Source: Neofusicoccum parvum (Eukaryota; Ascomycota; Dothideomycetes; Botryosphaeriales; Botryosphaeriaceae). Taken from it: a stretch of DNA of 64,000 bases. Under the pieces are notes generated by a model that ran no database searches, had not been told where the DNA came from, and saw only the letters and a program-made list of their open reading frames with translations. Numbering within the stretch: position 1 is the stretch's first letter; every line of letters begins with the position of its first letter. Shown piece after piece: positions 1-11,454 of the stretch. Made by a program: the position numbers and the translations under genes. The stretch lies in assembly GCA_020912385.1 (NCBI GenBank), contig CP087218.1, positions 1,736,001 through 1,800,000 of the forward strand, in the 5' to 3' direction.

Positions 1-1
1 C

Positions 2-831
2 GGCAGCTGCATGTCGCTGTACCCCGTCGACTCGCCCGGCGGCTACCAGATGACCGGCCGGACCGTGCCGTGCTTCGACGTGCTGGGGTGGAAGAAGGGC
101 TTCGAGGCCACGAGGCCGTGGCTGTACCGGGACTTCGACTTGCTGACGTACTATGAGGTGAGCGAGGAGGAGATGGAGGGGTTGCTGCAGAAGTTCAGGG
201 CTGGGCTGTACGAGTGGGAGTGGGAGGAGGTGACGTTTGATATGGCGGAGCACAACAAGCTGCTGGAGGAGACGAGGGATGAGGTGAGGAAGATTAGGGA
301 GAAGCAGGCTGTGGCGCAGGAGGAGATGGTGAGGGCGGAGCAGGAGAGTTTGGCGAGGTGGAGGGAGGAGAAGAAGAGCCAGCAAGTGGACGAGAGTACG
401 GTGGAGAGTCTGTTGGATGGTAAGTCTTTCTCTGTCTTTCCATTCTTTCTGTTCCTAGCTCTGCACGAGAATGATGTTTGCTGACGTCTCGAATTCACAG
501 ATCCGGCCATAACGGCTATCGAGGCCCCTGTTGACGCTAACGTCTGGAAGGTCGAAGTCGCAGATGGTGACGTCTTGAAGCCGAATCACTTGGTATGCCT
601 CCCGTCCCGTTGCTCTGGTAGATATCAAAGCGTCTCGTATTGGAGAAATGCTAACGTGCACTTTTTTTTCAGATCTCCATCCTCGAAGCGATGAAGCTGG
701 AAATCTCCGTCCGCCTACCCGAGGACCTCGTCACGGCGGCTAGCCCACCTACCACGGTGGAGAAGGTGCTCGTACGGCCGGGTGATACGGTCAAGGCGGG
801 CGGCCGTATTGCGCTCGTGAGGAGAGGCTGA
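2..831 (+). CDS. DUR1,2: Urea amidolyase, C-terminal part (AHS1 end plus biotin carrier), 5' partial
   Basis: This is the 3' end of the fused urea carboxylase/allophanate hydrolase, which converts cytosolic urea to ammonia and CO2 using ATP and biotin. The reading frame is open to the left edge. The first residues (SPGGYQMTGRT) match the end of the AHS1/KipI-like carboxyltransferase domain. A charged E/R-rich helical linker follows, then a biotinyl carrier domain whose EAMKLE holds the lysine to be biotinylated. The model is exons 2-419, 501-592 and 673-831; the introns of 81 and 80 nt have consensus ends and join in frame. The stop is at 829-831. Bacterial AHS1 plus BCCP fusions would look alike, but the introns and neighbours point to the fungal DUR1,2 type. 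The upstream amidase and biotin carboxylase domains lie outside the window. Confidence 0.9.
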
Positions 832-1985
832 TGGTGATGCCAATAGTTCCGGGACCTCGGCAGGGGGGGCTCGGGTGTGGCTGGCGTCATTGCGAACGCT
901 TGTAGTGCTTGTGCGCATTGGCTAGCTTGTTTGACTGTTGATTGTAGCCATTCAGGAGTTGTCCTGCCCCTATACCTAGCGTGTATAGCAATGGTGGTGT
1001 GGCGACTGGCCTTGCCGTTCTTAACAGCGTCGTTAAGATAGACTTCGCCTATTATGCGCGCGTGCAGGGCTGAATAGTCAGACTCTCCCAGCCGACGGCT
1101 CAGCTGAGCATTGAGCATGCAGTGGAAGCAGCAGCCAGCCCGGTAAGCCCTACGTAGATTGAAAAGGTGCCATTGCTTTTCGCGCGGCTCACCCTATCTC
1201 GTCGCCATCCCCTAACCACCGCTGAGCGGCGTCCCAACGCCCTGGCTGTGGGACGGGAGGGGGAGTTGGGCTGGCCTGCGCGTCAGCTCGACGTTTCTGG
1301 CGTGCCAGGTTTGCCTCCCAGGCATCCGTGCGGCTGGGTTGGGTGTGCTCCTCACCGCCTGGAGGCTCGGTGATGCGTGTCGCGTGTAGATCGGAGGCCA
1401 GAGGAGAGCCAGTCATGCCCCGGCGGCACGGCAGAACGGCGTGAGACAGCGATACGTAGTGCGGCAGACGTCAGCACGTTGGGAGGCACACGGACGGTGT
1501 TTGGGTGCTGGCTGGACTGGGATGTGGTGTTTGAGATGCGGAGCGGTGAAAGCCCTGGGCTGCCTGTTGGTGGTTGCTTGCTGCCTTCGCCGTTGCTTTT
1601 GCCTGCTTCCCTGCCTGCTTTCGGGCCGCGGCCGCCAAATCTTCACGGCAGGTGACGAGGAGGCAGATACGAACGCTTCTCGAAGCTGACGTCGAGGAGA
1701 TTTGCGGCGCTTGAATGCTGTGCCGAAACAGACCGGTATTTGGAAGAAAGGCATGTGGCGACGCCCGGGTCCCGTTTCTGGCACTATTGGCGGCTAGTCC
1801 TCATCTCGACTGAGTCGCCGCCGCGGCTCCGCAGTTCCCAGATGCCACGGGCTGGCGGGAGCATGCTCTGTGGGGAGAGACGGCGTGCGGTGCTGCGAGA
1901 CGGCCGGCCAGTGAGGCCTCGGCGGCCGGGGATGCGTTTTGCGTGGTTCACATCAGTCGCAGCGTTGGTGTTGCGGTGGGCCAAG

Positions 1986-2130
1986 CGGTGCTCTCAGCTC
2001 AATAAAGCACGCGCCGCGGGGGGCTGGCTGAAACGTTGACAGCAGTTGACAGCAGCAGACAGCCGCAAACGTGGCCGGGCGGTCGAGGGCCGGCGCGTGC
2101 TCTCAGCGTTCAATAAAAGCACGAGCGCCT
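1986..2130 (+). repeat. Imperfect direct repeat pair around AATAAA
   Basis: A segment of about 30 bp at 1986-2015 reading GTGCTCTCAGC, then TCAATAAA, then GCACGCGCC recurs at about 2096-2129 with small indels. Between the copies lies a short tandem TTGACAGCAG repeat near 2036-2058. The role is unknown. Confidence 0.5.
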
Positions 2131-2829
2131 GAATCAACTGGAACAGCTCTGGTTGCCCGAACGGGCGCGCGCGGGCGATCCGCGCCGCCCAATGCGGTGT
2201 GCAGCGAGCCGGTTCGAGGCCGGCTCGCAGGCGTGGAGGCGTGGCCCTGCGGCGGGATGCGTAACATTCGCAGCAGGCCCACGGCGACGGCCCCCGGCCG
2301 GCGGAGCGCAGCGGCGCCTGAAATGACAGCCCCGTCGTGCGACGCCGGCCGCCCATGTGACCGCGGCGATCCCAGAGGTAATCAAAGCTCCCTGAGCAGC
2401 AGGAGACGGTGGACCTCTGATCGCACTGCTGATCGGCAGCCCTCCTTTGCGTGACGGGATGCCGGGTCGCCGTTGCCCGCGGCCGCTCGATAATCTCCGC
2501 CGTCTCCCCACCGCGCGCGCAGGCTAGCCCGGCCGGCCACGCGTAGAGCGGCGCGGAGGGGACGGCGCCAGCGCTGGCATGGAGCGGTGGGACATGGGCA
2601 AACCGCGCGGCCGGTTGCGCTTCTGTGCTGCTCGGCCATCCTGAAACGTACGATGTGCGGAATTGCGACATCTCGGCACCGTTTGCTCGCCGTCAGTGCA
2701 CGTATTGGCGGCCGCCGCGGCTGCGAGCCGGTGGAGCACGCTGGGTGGCCCGTCAGTGCCGCTCCGATCCCCAGAAATTTGCGTGTTTGCCTGCCTGGCG
2801 GTGCGGCTCTTGCGCGCGTGGTGCGATGG

Positions 2830-2880
2830 CCGTGGCCTGTGGCCTGTGGCCTGTGGCCCGTAGCCCTGTGGCCCGTGGCG
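2830..2880 (+). repeat. 7-bp tandem repeat (TGTGGCC-like units)
   Basis: About seven consecutive copies of a 7-bp unit related to TGTGGCC, the last ones diverged (CGTAGCC and CTGTGGCC variants). It is non-coding by context. Confidence 0.7.
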
Positions 2881-4617
2881 CAGCCAGCCAGCCAGCCGCC
2901 CGCCGCCAGCCCTCTGGCCCCGAGCGGCGTGCCGCGGAGCCTGCGCGGGCGCGGCGGGTGAAACAGCCTGGCCTTTATCTTCAATCAGCCAGACACACGC
3001 CTCCCAGGGTGCGGCCGGCATGCGCCATCTCGAGAGCGCATTTCGCCGCCGCGCGCTCGCAAACTGCGACATCCAGGACAGCGCCGCCCGAGTCCTTCAT
3101 GTGAAGGCGGGCTTAGGTGCAGCCTGCGCAAGCGAACGGCCACTTAGCATCCGCTGATGAAACACCGCTTGCTCCAATCCAACCGAGCGTCCCGCAGCGC
3201 GCTGGCGATGCGATGCGGCTGACAGTCCGGAGAATCTGCGCGCCCCCGCCCCGCAGCCAAATGGCCCGGCTGGCGCTTTTGGGCAGTCCTCCGCGGCGCC
3301 CGCTGAGCGAGACCCTTATCGCAGTGCGGCTGAAGGCCAGCCCGCACGTCTCCACCTGGAGCCAGCCCGGTGCAGCAGAGTTGCGCGCGCCGAAGTTTCT
3401 CGCCGCCTGCCAAAAGCCAAAAGGCGCCTTGACACGACGGGGTTCGCGCGGCTGCAGCTAAAGATAGACGCTTGGCCCGCCGCTTGAGCCTCTGAGGGAA
3501 CAGCATTAAGGAGCGGCCGGTATAGGTCCAGGGTGCCCAGCGGTGCATTGATTCCTGGGGACTGCGATGATGCGCGGTAAATTGACGATCATGCCCTGCG
3601 GCCGCGCCAAAAATGGCATATCGCGTGCTGCGCGCCGCAATACGAAATTGAGCCTGCGCGCAGAGCCTGTGGGCAGCGCCGGCGAGCCTGTGAGCCTGCG
3701 AGCCGGCGCGCCTGTGGCCTCCCCGCCGCCGGCCAAGCGCAGGGCGGCGCGGCGACCCCGCCCTGCGCGCATCGCGGCGATCGCTGGCGTGCCCGCGAGA
3801 TGGCGATGGGCGGGCCGGGTGTCGCGGTGGTGTTTGACAGTTTGGAGGAGGGGGAGCAGAAGGCGGCGCGCAGCTGTTCCCGCTGGCGTCCTGGCGATCA
3901 CGGCTCCCGTTCGGGCAAGAGGCCCCCGTTCGCTGTTTGAGAGCTTGCGCGCCGGGCCTCTGATTGGCCCCGTCGTGCTTAGGGCAGCGGCCAATATTTC
4001 GTGTCGTCCACACGGCGAGCCGCTGCACCACGTCCCAGACTGACTCCCACTCCCTCCGCCCGCGCCCTTTGCTTCCCTTGCAACCACCGCTCCAGCGCTG
4101 CCTTAGCTCGCCGCGCCGCACGCGGTGCTCGTACGCTGTGGGCCCGTCGGCGCCTCCACGCGCGCTCTTCAGGCCGGCCCAACGCGCCTGTGCTGCCCCA
4201 AGCTCGCTTCCTCAGCGTGAAACACCTAGCCCGGGCCCTGGTCTATTGGCCTCAAATAGAGTGGTCGCACAGCTGGAGTCCGTGGGCCCATCGCGACTCT
4301 GTCTGAGGTCCAGTTTCATCCTAACCGCATGCGAGCATAGCACGCCCCCGTCGCTGCGCGCAACCCTGCCGGCCTGTCCTCGCTCTCGCGTCCGTGCCAA
4401 TCCATATTATCGTCGCCGGCGCCCTCCCGCCCAAGCCTGCTGCTTCTTCACCACCCTGTCCTGCCCTCACCACCTCCAAGCAACCTTCCCCCACACCCGA
4501 TCGCCGAACCGCGACACGACGCCCGTCGCTCACTAACCACCGCCGGGTCATCTGCCTGCCGCCGAAGCGCTCTCCGAGGCCCGGACTCGCTGTCGCTGAC
4601 CGAGTCGACCATCCACC

Positions 4618-6011
4618 ATGACCACCGCCGTCGCTGCACCGCCGGTGACCGCGCCGCACGCGCCCTCGCCCGACCAACAGGGCGCCAGCAGCTCCCGATA
4701 CGCTCCAATTGCGCCCTCCAACGGGAACACGCCTAGCGGAAAGTCCGCCCGCTCCTCGAGCAACCACGGCTCGCCCGTCTCTACCCACAGCGACGGTTCT
4801 CTGCACAGGGAGGGAAAGCGCTCCCCCAACTCGTATGTTTCTGCCTCCGAACCGTGTCGCGAACACCCCCGCTAACCCATCCCAGCTCGAGGAACTCGCA
4901 TGCGCCCAAGATCGTCGTCAAGAGGGAACCCGACTCCCCCGAAATGCCTGCCTCGCGCCACCGCCCTCGCCGCCTCGACCTGTCGAGCAACGTGCACTCT
5001 TCCGGCGCCTTGAGCGCGCGCCCCTCTGGACCTCTCACCGGCAAGGAAAGCGCCGGTCTGGTCATGCACGACGTCGGGCTCGCGTGCCTGTCGCCCGGCT
5101 TCCAGACCCAAGACCCCGCCATGCGGTCACAACTTCAGAGGAGCATGGACGTGAGGGATAGGCAGAGGCAGATAATTGAGGCCAGGCAGAAGGGCAAGAC
5201 CGTTCAGATCCACGACAACCAGGAGGCGTCTACTTACGCCGCAACGGCGAACCCGTTCAAGAGCGGTGGAAAGGGTCCCGCGTCGTCGCGGAGGAAGGGC
5301 CCTCCTCCGGGGCTCTCCATTGCGACGCCTTCGGCTCAGCAGTTCGCCAACGAGCGTGTCATTCAGTCTGCGCCTCTTAACCAATCCTTCACCGGCATGA
5401 GGGGCTCGCAGTTCCAGTCTCTCTCCCGACAGGTCGCCAACCAGCCCTCGAACCTGGCTCAGACTTCCCACATCCACCACGTCCCTGCTCAACAGACGAA
5501 CAACCGTCTCCCCCCGATTTCCGATGTGTTTGCTGGCGAGACCATTCCCCAGCCGAGGGAAACGGGCCGCTACAACGGCAGCCCGGGCCACTCTTCGCAC
5601 TCCAACCAGCCTCTTCCTTCCCCTGGCTTCCCTCCTAACGCTCACAGCCAGTCCTCGCAGCCTCCGCGCCGCCGTGAATACAAGTCAGCGGAGGAGGCCG
5701 TCCAGTCCATGTCTGGCGGTCGCGAAGATCTCCTTCCTCGCATCGTTCACTACGGTGGCCACCAGCCCCCCACTCCTCCTTCTCCCATGCCGCAGAAGAA
5801 CCAGAATGGTCAGACCGAAGTTCACCGCACCACGTCGCGGCGCCGCACGCGTGAGGAGTACGAGCGGGACATGGGTACTCCGCCTCTCGGTCGCCAGGAG
5901 AGGCGGCCCGGTCCGTTCGGCGAGGGCAGGGACAGCCCGGAGACGCAGAGGAGAAAGAAGGAGGAATTCATTCAGCTCTGTGCGCGGGCTTGGGACTTGT
6001 TCCACTCTTGA
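4618..6011 (+). CDS. Conserved filamentous-fungal protein of unknown function
   Basis: Two exons, 4618-4832 and 4886-6011, are joined across a 53-nt intron (GTATGT...CCCAG) that keeps the frame, giving 446 aa. The start at 4618 follows an ACC context (CCACCATGACC). The protein is rich in Ser, Pro, Gln and Arg and looks mostly disordered. It has a basic and acidic N-terminal third (KIVVKREPDS), a more ordered patch around residues 150-180 (LSPGFQTQDP, RQRQIIEARQKGKTV) and a compact C-terminus (EEFIQLCARAWDLFHS). I see no catalytic motif, signal peptide or membrane helix. The ordered patches suggest a conserved scaffold or nuclear factor, but I do not recognise the family. No other gene lies within 1.8 kb. 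Confidence 0.75.
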
Positions 6012-7866
6012 TCGGCAGATGATACCTGGCATTTGCCATTTGGATTTTCACAACTCGACGCTTCGTTTCCGGATCGGGCGTTACTGGATCACCGCTGGTC
6101 TTTCTTCTTTCGTTACACGCGCTGGTCTGCTGTTCTTCACGTCTTTTTGAAAGAAGCTTCCTCTCTACTCACGCACCGGCTTCCCTCTTTTTAAAGCCTG
6201 GTGGCGTCTCGACCCTACACCATTCGCTTAATCATTCCTTTGGCAACAAACCCATGGACAGGAGATTCGGTGCACTCTCTCCAATCTCCTTGTGGTTTGT
6301 TCTTCTCCCATGCCTTTGCAGGCAAGCAAAAGACATCATGGAGCACGGCGTCTCGGACTCCACCTGACGTCTTTTTTCTTTTGAACGCTACCAACGAATT
6401 CGAATGCCTCGTATGGTGCACGCATCATGCATGGTTTGTTCTACGTCGGGGGGGTTCCACCTTTCTGCTTCGCGATTTGGCACGCTGGGTCGTCATTTTG
6501 GGAATTACTTGGGAGTGTGCTATTGATGCGCAGCCCGTCCGTCCACGCCTGGAGAGGAGATCTCATTTTGCTCTATTGTCTTCTTGGCGTCTCGTTGAAT
6601 CTCCTTCTTATCTTCTTCTTTCCCAGCTTCTTAATTTTTTTTTGGCGACAAGAAGCTGGGCTGCCTCCAAAAGGGCACTAGGGTTGCACATGTGTTGAAC
6701 TTTTTTGTGTTTTTTTGGGTTGTCTATACACCGATGCAAGCCGTTTTGGAGGATTGCGGCTGGCACTCGAGGCCTTTCTGCGTTGGCAAAAGAAGAATAC
6801 GGGTTATACCAAGGGATATTGGGCGGGGGAGGTAGTTACGCAGTCGAATGGAAATCGACAACTGGAAGCCACATGATGTGCCCCGCAATGCAATGCAATG
6901 CAAAAGCTCTGCTGTGACAACGATGCTACGGCTTGTGTTCAGTTGATGTCCCCAGCGCGGGAATCATTGGCTGGTGCTTGGTTCGGATTGGAAACATGCA
7001 TCGGCATGGGTGGAGGAGCTAAGGCACGGAGGGGGCGCAGTATAGTGAATATTCACAGCCACCTGTTTCGCTGTTGGCGTGGTGACTCCTCCTATGTAAA
7101 AGGGGTCGGGCAGGCCGGGCATCCTGGCATCCCGGCGTGCTGCACGAAAGTGAAGGGATGCGCATGTCATTGGCAGGCATGCTCTGGCTTCAGCTGGACA
7201 GATTGGGACGACGCATGTATGGATTTGGAATCTCATTTCTCGCCGGCGCGTAACAGGGCGGCCCAATGGCAGGCCGCCCACGGTGCAAAGAAGCTTTGGC
7301 ACGGCACGGCGCGACCGCGACGAAGACATTGCCTGCCTGGGCCGAATTGAGATCTGCTGTCGTGCGTCTCAACGTAAAACAACAGCGGGCGCGCAGAGCG
7401 TCCATGCTGGGGGAGGCTGATCGCTGACATCATGGGGTTGGTGGCCTACCGTCCAGCCGTCCGTCGCGCGCTCACATGCGCCGCGGGGGGGCTGGCCGCA
7501 GTGTGGCCTGGGGCATTCAGGGTCTCGCGAGCCCCATCCGCCCTCCGCCGCCGCGGCCCCGGCGCCGGCGCATCGTTTTGCCGCAGGGCGTCACCGCTCG
7601 CCGGCTCAGCAGCTGCCGCGGGTGCTGCTGCCTCGCGGGGCAAATGCTGCCCTTCAGACGCGCTCGGGGCCCTCTGTTGCTGCTTCGCCCGCACCTCGTC
7701 GCCGCTGCCCGCCTCGCCCCTCGTGCTGCCAGCCTTGCCGCCGTCCATGGAACCCTTGACCGCCGTCCATCGCTCACGGTACACCACCATCCACCGCCTC
7801 GCCAGCCTCGCTCGCCAGGGCATTGCTCAGAGCCGCATTGACGCTAACGAAGACCTTGACGCGCAG
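6012..7866. other. Intergenic region and 5' leader of the FCP1-like gene
   Basis: T-rich 3' flank of the upstream gene, then GC-rich sequence. The frame of the downstream gene is open back to 7432, but the extra residues are low-complexity. CTAAC at about 7845 and GCGCAG ending at 7866 look like the branch site and acceptor of a 5' UTR intron. No other gene is seen. Confidence 0.5.
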
Positions 7867-10005
7867 ATGGGGAGAAAGAAGCATGCGAAGAAGCTGAGCC
7901 ACCAGCAGCTGGCCGCGACCGACCAACCAACCCCAGCTCCCACTCAGATTCAGATGGTGACGAGCCAGGCGCCACCGCCCGCGCCGCCAGCCCAACAGCA
8001 AGGCCAAGGCAAGAAAAAAAGAAAGAAGAAGAACAAGGGAAGCCAAATTCAGAATGAGGGGCAACTCAGGCAGGAACACGGGCAGGTGCCGAACTTCACC
8101 TCTCGCCAGGCTAGGCCAGACGAAGACCCTACGGCCTACTTTGCGCCTGGGCATGGTTACGGTGGAGGAATAGAAGCTCGGTCCGGCGAGGGCAGCTTTG
8201 TGGGACAGCCGCTGCTCGATGCGCTCGACACCATCCAGCCGGGTGGAAGTGAGGCACAGGCTCTGGGTCCGGGCAGAAGGACATCGTTAGTATGGCGTCC
8301 CGCACAGGGCACCGCTATCAACGACGGACCTCCACCCGGCGCACCCACGGGACCGAAGTCTGCTGAGAATGTGCCTCCGCCAGGGGCGCCTACCGGGCCT
8401 CGATCTTCGGCGAAGCCCCAGCCTCAGCCCGGTCCGCCACGTGGTTCGTTTCCACCACAGTCTCGAGCAAGCGATGCCGGTGGCGCGTCTTCAAGGCCTC
8501 CAGCAAGTTCTCAGACTTCTCACTTTCCTCCTCAGCAGAGCTCCGGCTCGTCGAATGACAACCCGTATGGATACAATCTGCAGAACGCAGCCTGGGATTG
8601 GAACACTTTTAGCAGCGCTAATAATGCGCCTGCGAACCCGGGTAACGACAAAGGATCCAGCGATTGGAACAGCAGCAGGTCAGTTGCACCAACGTCTGAT
8701 CAGTATGTGAACACAGATTCGACATATTGGCCTGGCGTGTACGACACGATGGGCGGGTTTTCCCAACAAGCCTATAATTCTCAGCAACAGACTTACGGAC
8801 AGGCTCCTGAGGGAGGAGTATGGCTTCAACAACAGCAGCCAGGCATTGTCTACCAATCAGGCTACTACGCAGGCTACCACGGCTCGAACGATATGCGCCA
8901 TGTCCATGGCCACGCCAACAGCTTCGCGCCTCTTGCGCCTACAACGTCAGTAAATCACTATTATCAGGGTCATAGCTGGCGCGTTGACAAACACTACAGG
9001 ACCTCGAATCGAGGTTTCGCAACAAAAGCACGAAAGACAGGCGGTCTGATTAGCCCAGAGCGCACCAGCGGGAGTGAAGGCAGCGATAAGGTAGGTGATG
9101 TGCGTCGTTCCAAGCGGCTTGCCGCGAAAGAGATTGCCGAGCAGGAAGTTGCACGTGCCTGGGACAGTATCCAAGGTCCGGGGCAGTTCAGGTCGCCATC
9201 ACCACATCGTAAGTGGGATCGTCAGTTCAGATCTCCGTCTCCGAGAAAGGCGATGAAAGGTCCGCCGCAGCCGGAGCCCACGCAAGAGTACCTGCAGAAA
9301 GCATCCATCCCCTCCAAGCAGCTCGACCACCCGCAGACGCTCCTCGTCATCATCGACCTCAACGGCACCCTCGTCCACCGGCCCAGCAGGAAGAACTCGT
9401 CCCGCGTCGTCTGCCGCCCTTACGTGCAAGCCTTCCTCGACTACCTCCTCACCAACCACCGCGTTATGGTCTGGTCCTCGGCGCGGCCGGAGAACGTGGG
9501 CAAGATGTGCAATCAGCTCTTCGACCCGGCGCGCCGGGCGCAGCTCCTGGCCGAGTGGGGCCGCGACACGCTGGGGCTGACGCAGCAGCAGTACAACGAG
9601 AAGGTGCAGGTGTTCAAGGTGCTGCGCAAGGCGTGGCTCGCGGCGGACCGCGAGCGGTGGCACCCGGACCACGCGGGCGGCGGGCGCTTCGGCCAGCACA
9701 ACACCTTCCTCGTCGACGACAGCCTGCTCAAGGCGTCGTCCGAGCCGCACAACCTCGTCCAGGTCGAGGAGTTCGAGGGCCGCCCCGACCAGATGCGCCG
9801 AGACGTGCTCAGGCGCGTCGTCGGGTACCTGGAGCAGGCCAAGTGGATGAGCGACGTCAGCGCGTGGGTCAAGGCCGGCCAGCGGTTCGGCGCCGATGGC
9901 GGCTGGGATTACAGCTGGCCCGAGGGCACGCTCGCGGAGTCGCTGCCCCAGCCGCTGGCTGGAGGGCCGGGGGTCGGCGGTGGCCAGGTGCGGTGGCCGA
10001 GGTGA
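7867..10005 (+). CDS. FCP1/NIF-like HAD-family protein (DLNGT variant)
   Basis: The C-terminal 220 residues (from about residue 490) form an FCP1-homology/NLI-interacting-factor HAD domain. Motif I is VIIDLNGTLV, motif II lies around MVWSSARPE, and a late LVDDS supplies the acidic motif. Family members dephosphorylate serine or tyrosine; here the second aspartate of DxDGT is Asn, so activity is doubtful. The first 480 residues are Gln/Pro/Ser-rich and disordered, with a basic KKKRKKKNKG stretch (possible nuclear signal) and two RSPSP motifs. The start is put at 7867 (712 aa) because the preceding sequence resembles a splice acceptor; an in-frame ATG at 7747, or the open frame from 7432, is the alternative. 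It appears intronless inside the CDS. The fold assignment is firm; the substrate is unknown. Confidence 0.8.
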   Translation: MGRKKHAKKLSHQQLAATDQPTPAPTQIQMVTSQAPPPAPPAQQQGQGKKKRKKKNKGSQIQNEGQLRQEHGQVPNFTSRQARPDEDPTAYFAPGHGYGGGIEARSGEGSFVGQPLLDALDTIQPGGSEAQALGPGRRTSLVWRPAQGTAINDGPPPGAPTGPKSAENVPPPGAPTGPRSSAKPQPQPGPPRGSFPPQSRASDAGGASSRPPASSQTSHFPPQQSSGSSNDNPYGYNLQNAAWDWNTFSSANNAPANPGNDKGSSDWNSSRSVAPTSDQYVNTDSTYWPGVYDTMGGFSQQAYNSQQQTYGQAPEGGVWLQQQQPGIVYQSGYYAGYHGSNDMRHVHGHANSFAPLAPTTSVNHYYQGHSWRVDKHYRTSNRGFATKARKTGGLISPERTSGSEGSDKVGDVRRSKRLAAKEIAEQEVARAWDSIQGPGQFRSPSPHRKWDRQFRSPSPRKAMKGPPQPEPTQEYLQKASIPSKQLDHPQTLLVIIDLNGTLVHRPSRKNSSRVVCRPYVQAFLDYLLTNHRVMVWSSARPENVGKMCNQLFDPARRAQLLAEWGRDTLGLTQQQYNEKVQVFKVLRKAWLAADRERWHPDHAGGGRFGQHNTFLVDDSLLKASSEPHNLVQVEEFEGRPDQMRRDVLRRVVGYLEQAKWMSDVSAWVKAGQRFGADGGWDYSWPEGTLAESLPQPLAGGPGVGGGQVRWPR

Positions 10006-11454
10006 TGGGTTGGCGGATATTGTAGATTTTGGTTCGCTTATGAGTGGGCCGAAGGGAGTGTTTCCGGGCACGGTGATAGCGCCATCTTAGGGTTTGAAGA
10101 GGTTTGGAAGTAGCTGCTCGCAGATGTGGAGGGGCAAGTGATGAAAGGGACAAACGTAGTTGCTGCTTGCTGAGACAAATGGGAAATATCATGAGGCTTT
10201 CTTGAGTTGCGAGTTCGAGGTCTCGTGCACGGTGTCTTACATGTGGTTGCTGTGAGAGAGATGATGAGGATGGGTGAGGGGAAAGAAGGTTGAGAGAAGT
10301 GAAGAGATCTAGACAACGAGTTTGGGGCTGCATCGGCTAGCGAGAGAGGGTCGTGAGAGCGAATGTAGAGAGGTGAGGGGGGAGTTGGATGGGAGGATGT
10401 AGCAGTGTTTCTCTGTGGTCAGAAGGATTAAGATCCTCAGGTCGGGGACGTTCTCCGTTGTTTGTTGCATCGTTTTGGAGGTTGGCATGCTCCTCTACAG
10501 TCCAAACCTTTCTGTGCAATACCGTTGAGCCCTGCATCTTGCATCTACGCCGCTCCACCAACCCCCCAGCCACCAAGACCAGCACACACCGTTACAACCC
10601 ACCCGTAAACCCAAACAATACGCCCACCTCCCTTAAAACCGTCCACGTAACCCGCACGCACCCCCCGTACCGCCACTTCACCCCCCAGCCTAAAAAACAC
10701 ACATCCCGGTAATCAGCCCACCTCGGGCGCGGCAGCCAGCAGCGACGAAACCGGGTGCGCTCCGCGGTACATCTCTCAGCCGCGCCACGCTGCCCCGGAT
10801 AAAAGAAGCAGAGACGACAGCGTGCGACAGCGCGGCCCCACATCTTACAAGTAAGTATACGACCAGCCTATCCGGCGTCCACCTCGTCGTCCGTCGAACC
10901 CCGCGTTTGCCCGAAAAAGGGCTGGCTGGGTTGGCGGCGGGCGGGCTGGTGGAACCTCGGCATCGCCTGGCCCAGGTCGTGCCGGGGGATCCCGCGATCC
11001 AGGTTTACCTCGCGGCGGCGGCGGCGGCTGGACGACGCGGATGGTGGGTTTGGGTTACGTACCCCGTTTGGAGCGTGGGATCGAGATCTGGGTTGGTTGG
11101 GGTGGAGTAGGGAGGGAATATGGGAAGTTATGCAATCTTTTATGCTCGGGGCGTGGTCGGTCGTGCGGCGATGCGTTGCTGCAGCTCTCGGGTGATGACT
11201 CTGTAAGTAGGAAAAACGAAGCTGAAAGCTAACCCGGCTGCCTGCCTGCCTACCTACCCGGTTGCCTATCTACTATGTACCGCGATTCCAGAAGCAAGCA
11301 AACGATAACTCAATAAAGCAGACTGATTCGCATCGTGTCGCAGAATGTAAAAGATTTAACGAAGGAACCCCCCCACCAAACGCCTCTCTCTCCATAGAAA
11401 TGCAACTTCCCTCCCCTTCCTTTCCCTTCCTCAAACCGTAGCAAAACCTCCCCT
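10006..11454. other. Intergenic region with plus-strand splice-like signals
   Basis: This lies between the convergent ends of the FCP1-like gene and the histone deacetylase. GTAAGTATAC at 10851, an acceptor-like ATCCAG ending at 11002, GTAAGTAG at 11203 and ATTCCAG ending at 11291 lie in order on the plus strand. No conserved protein is recognised. Confidence 0.45.
11041..11441 (+). other. Candidate small spliced transcript or ORF
   Basis: Joining 11041-11202 to 11292-11441 across a GTAAGT...CCAG intron leaves an open frame of 103 codons ending in TAG just before the histone deacetylase stop on the other strand. The frame is also open back to a possible acceptor at 11002. The product is Gly-rich then Ser/Pro-rich with no known domain. 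Splice-like hexamers occur by chance in this much sequence, so this is only a candidate. Confidence 0.2.

Larger units (their letters stand above)
832..4617. other. Intergenic region, GC-rich, no gene recognised
   Basis: This holds the 3' flank of DUR1,2 and the presumed promoter of the gene at 4618. Overlapping ORFs occur on both strands, but they are of low complexity, have no recognisable domain and no consistent splice pattern. Two small repeat structures are listed separately. Confidence 0.6.

Noticed and set aside
7432..7866. N-terminal extension of the FCP1-like protein from the ATG at 7432
   Set aside because: The frame is open but the residues are Ala/Gly/Arg/Cys nonsense typical of GC-rich leaders, and a splice acceptor lies right before the ATG at 7867.
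9199..10071. 290-codon minus-strand and 270-codon plus-strand ORFs over the FCP1-like domain
   Set aside because: Alternative frames of a clear HAD domain, with Arg/Ala-rich nonsense composition.
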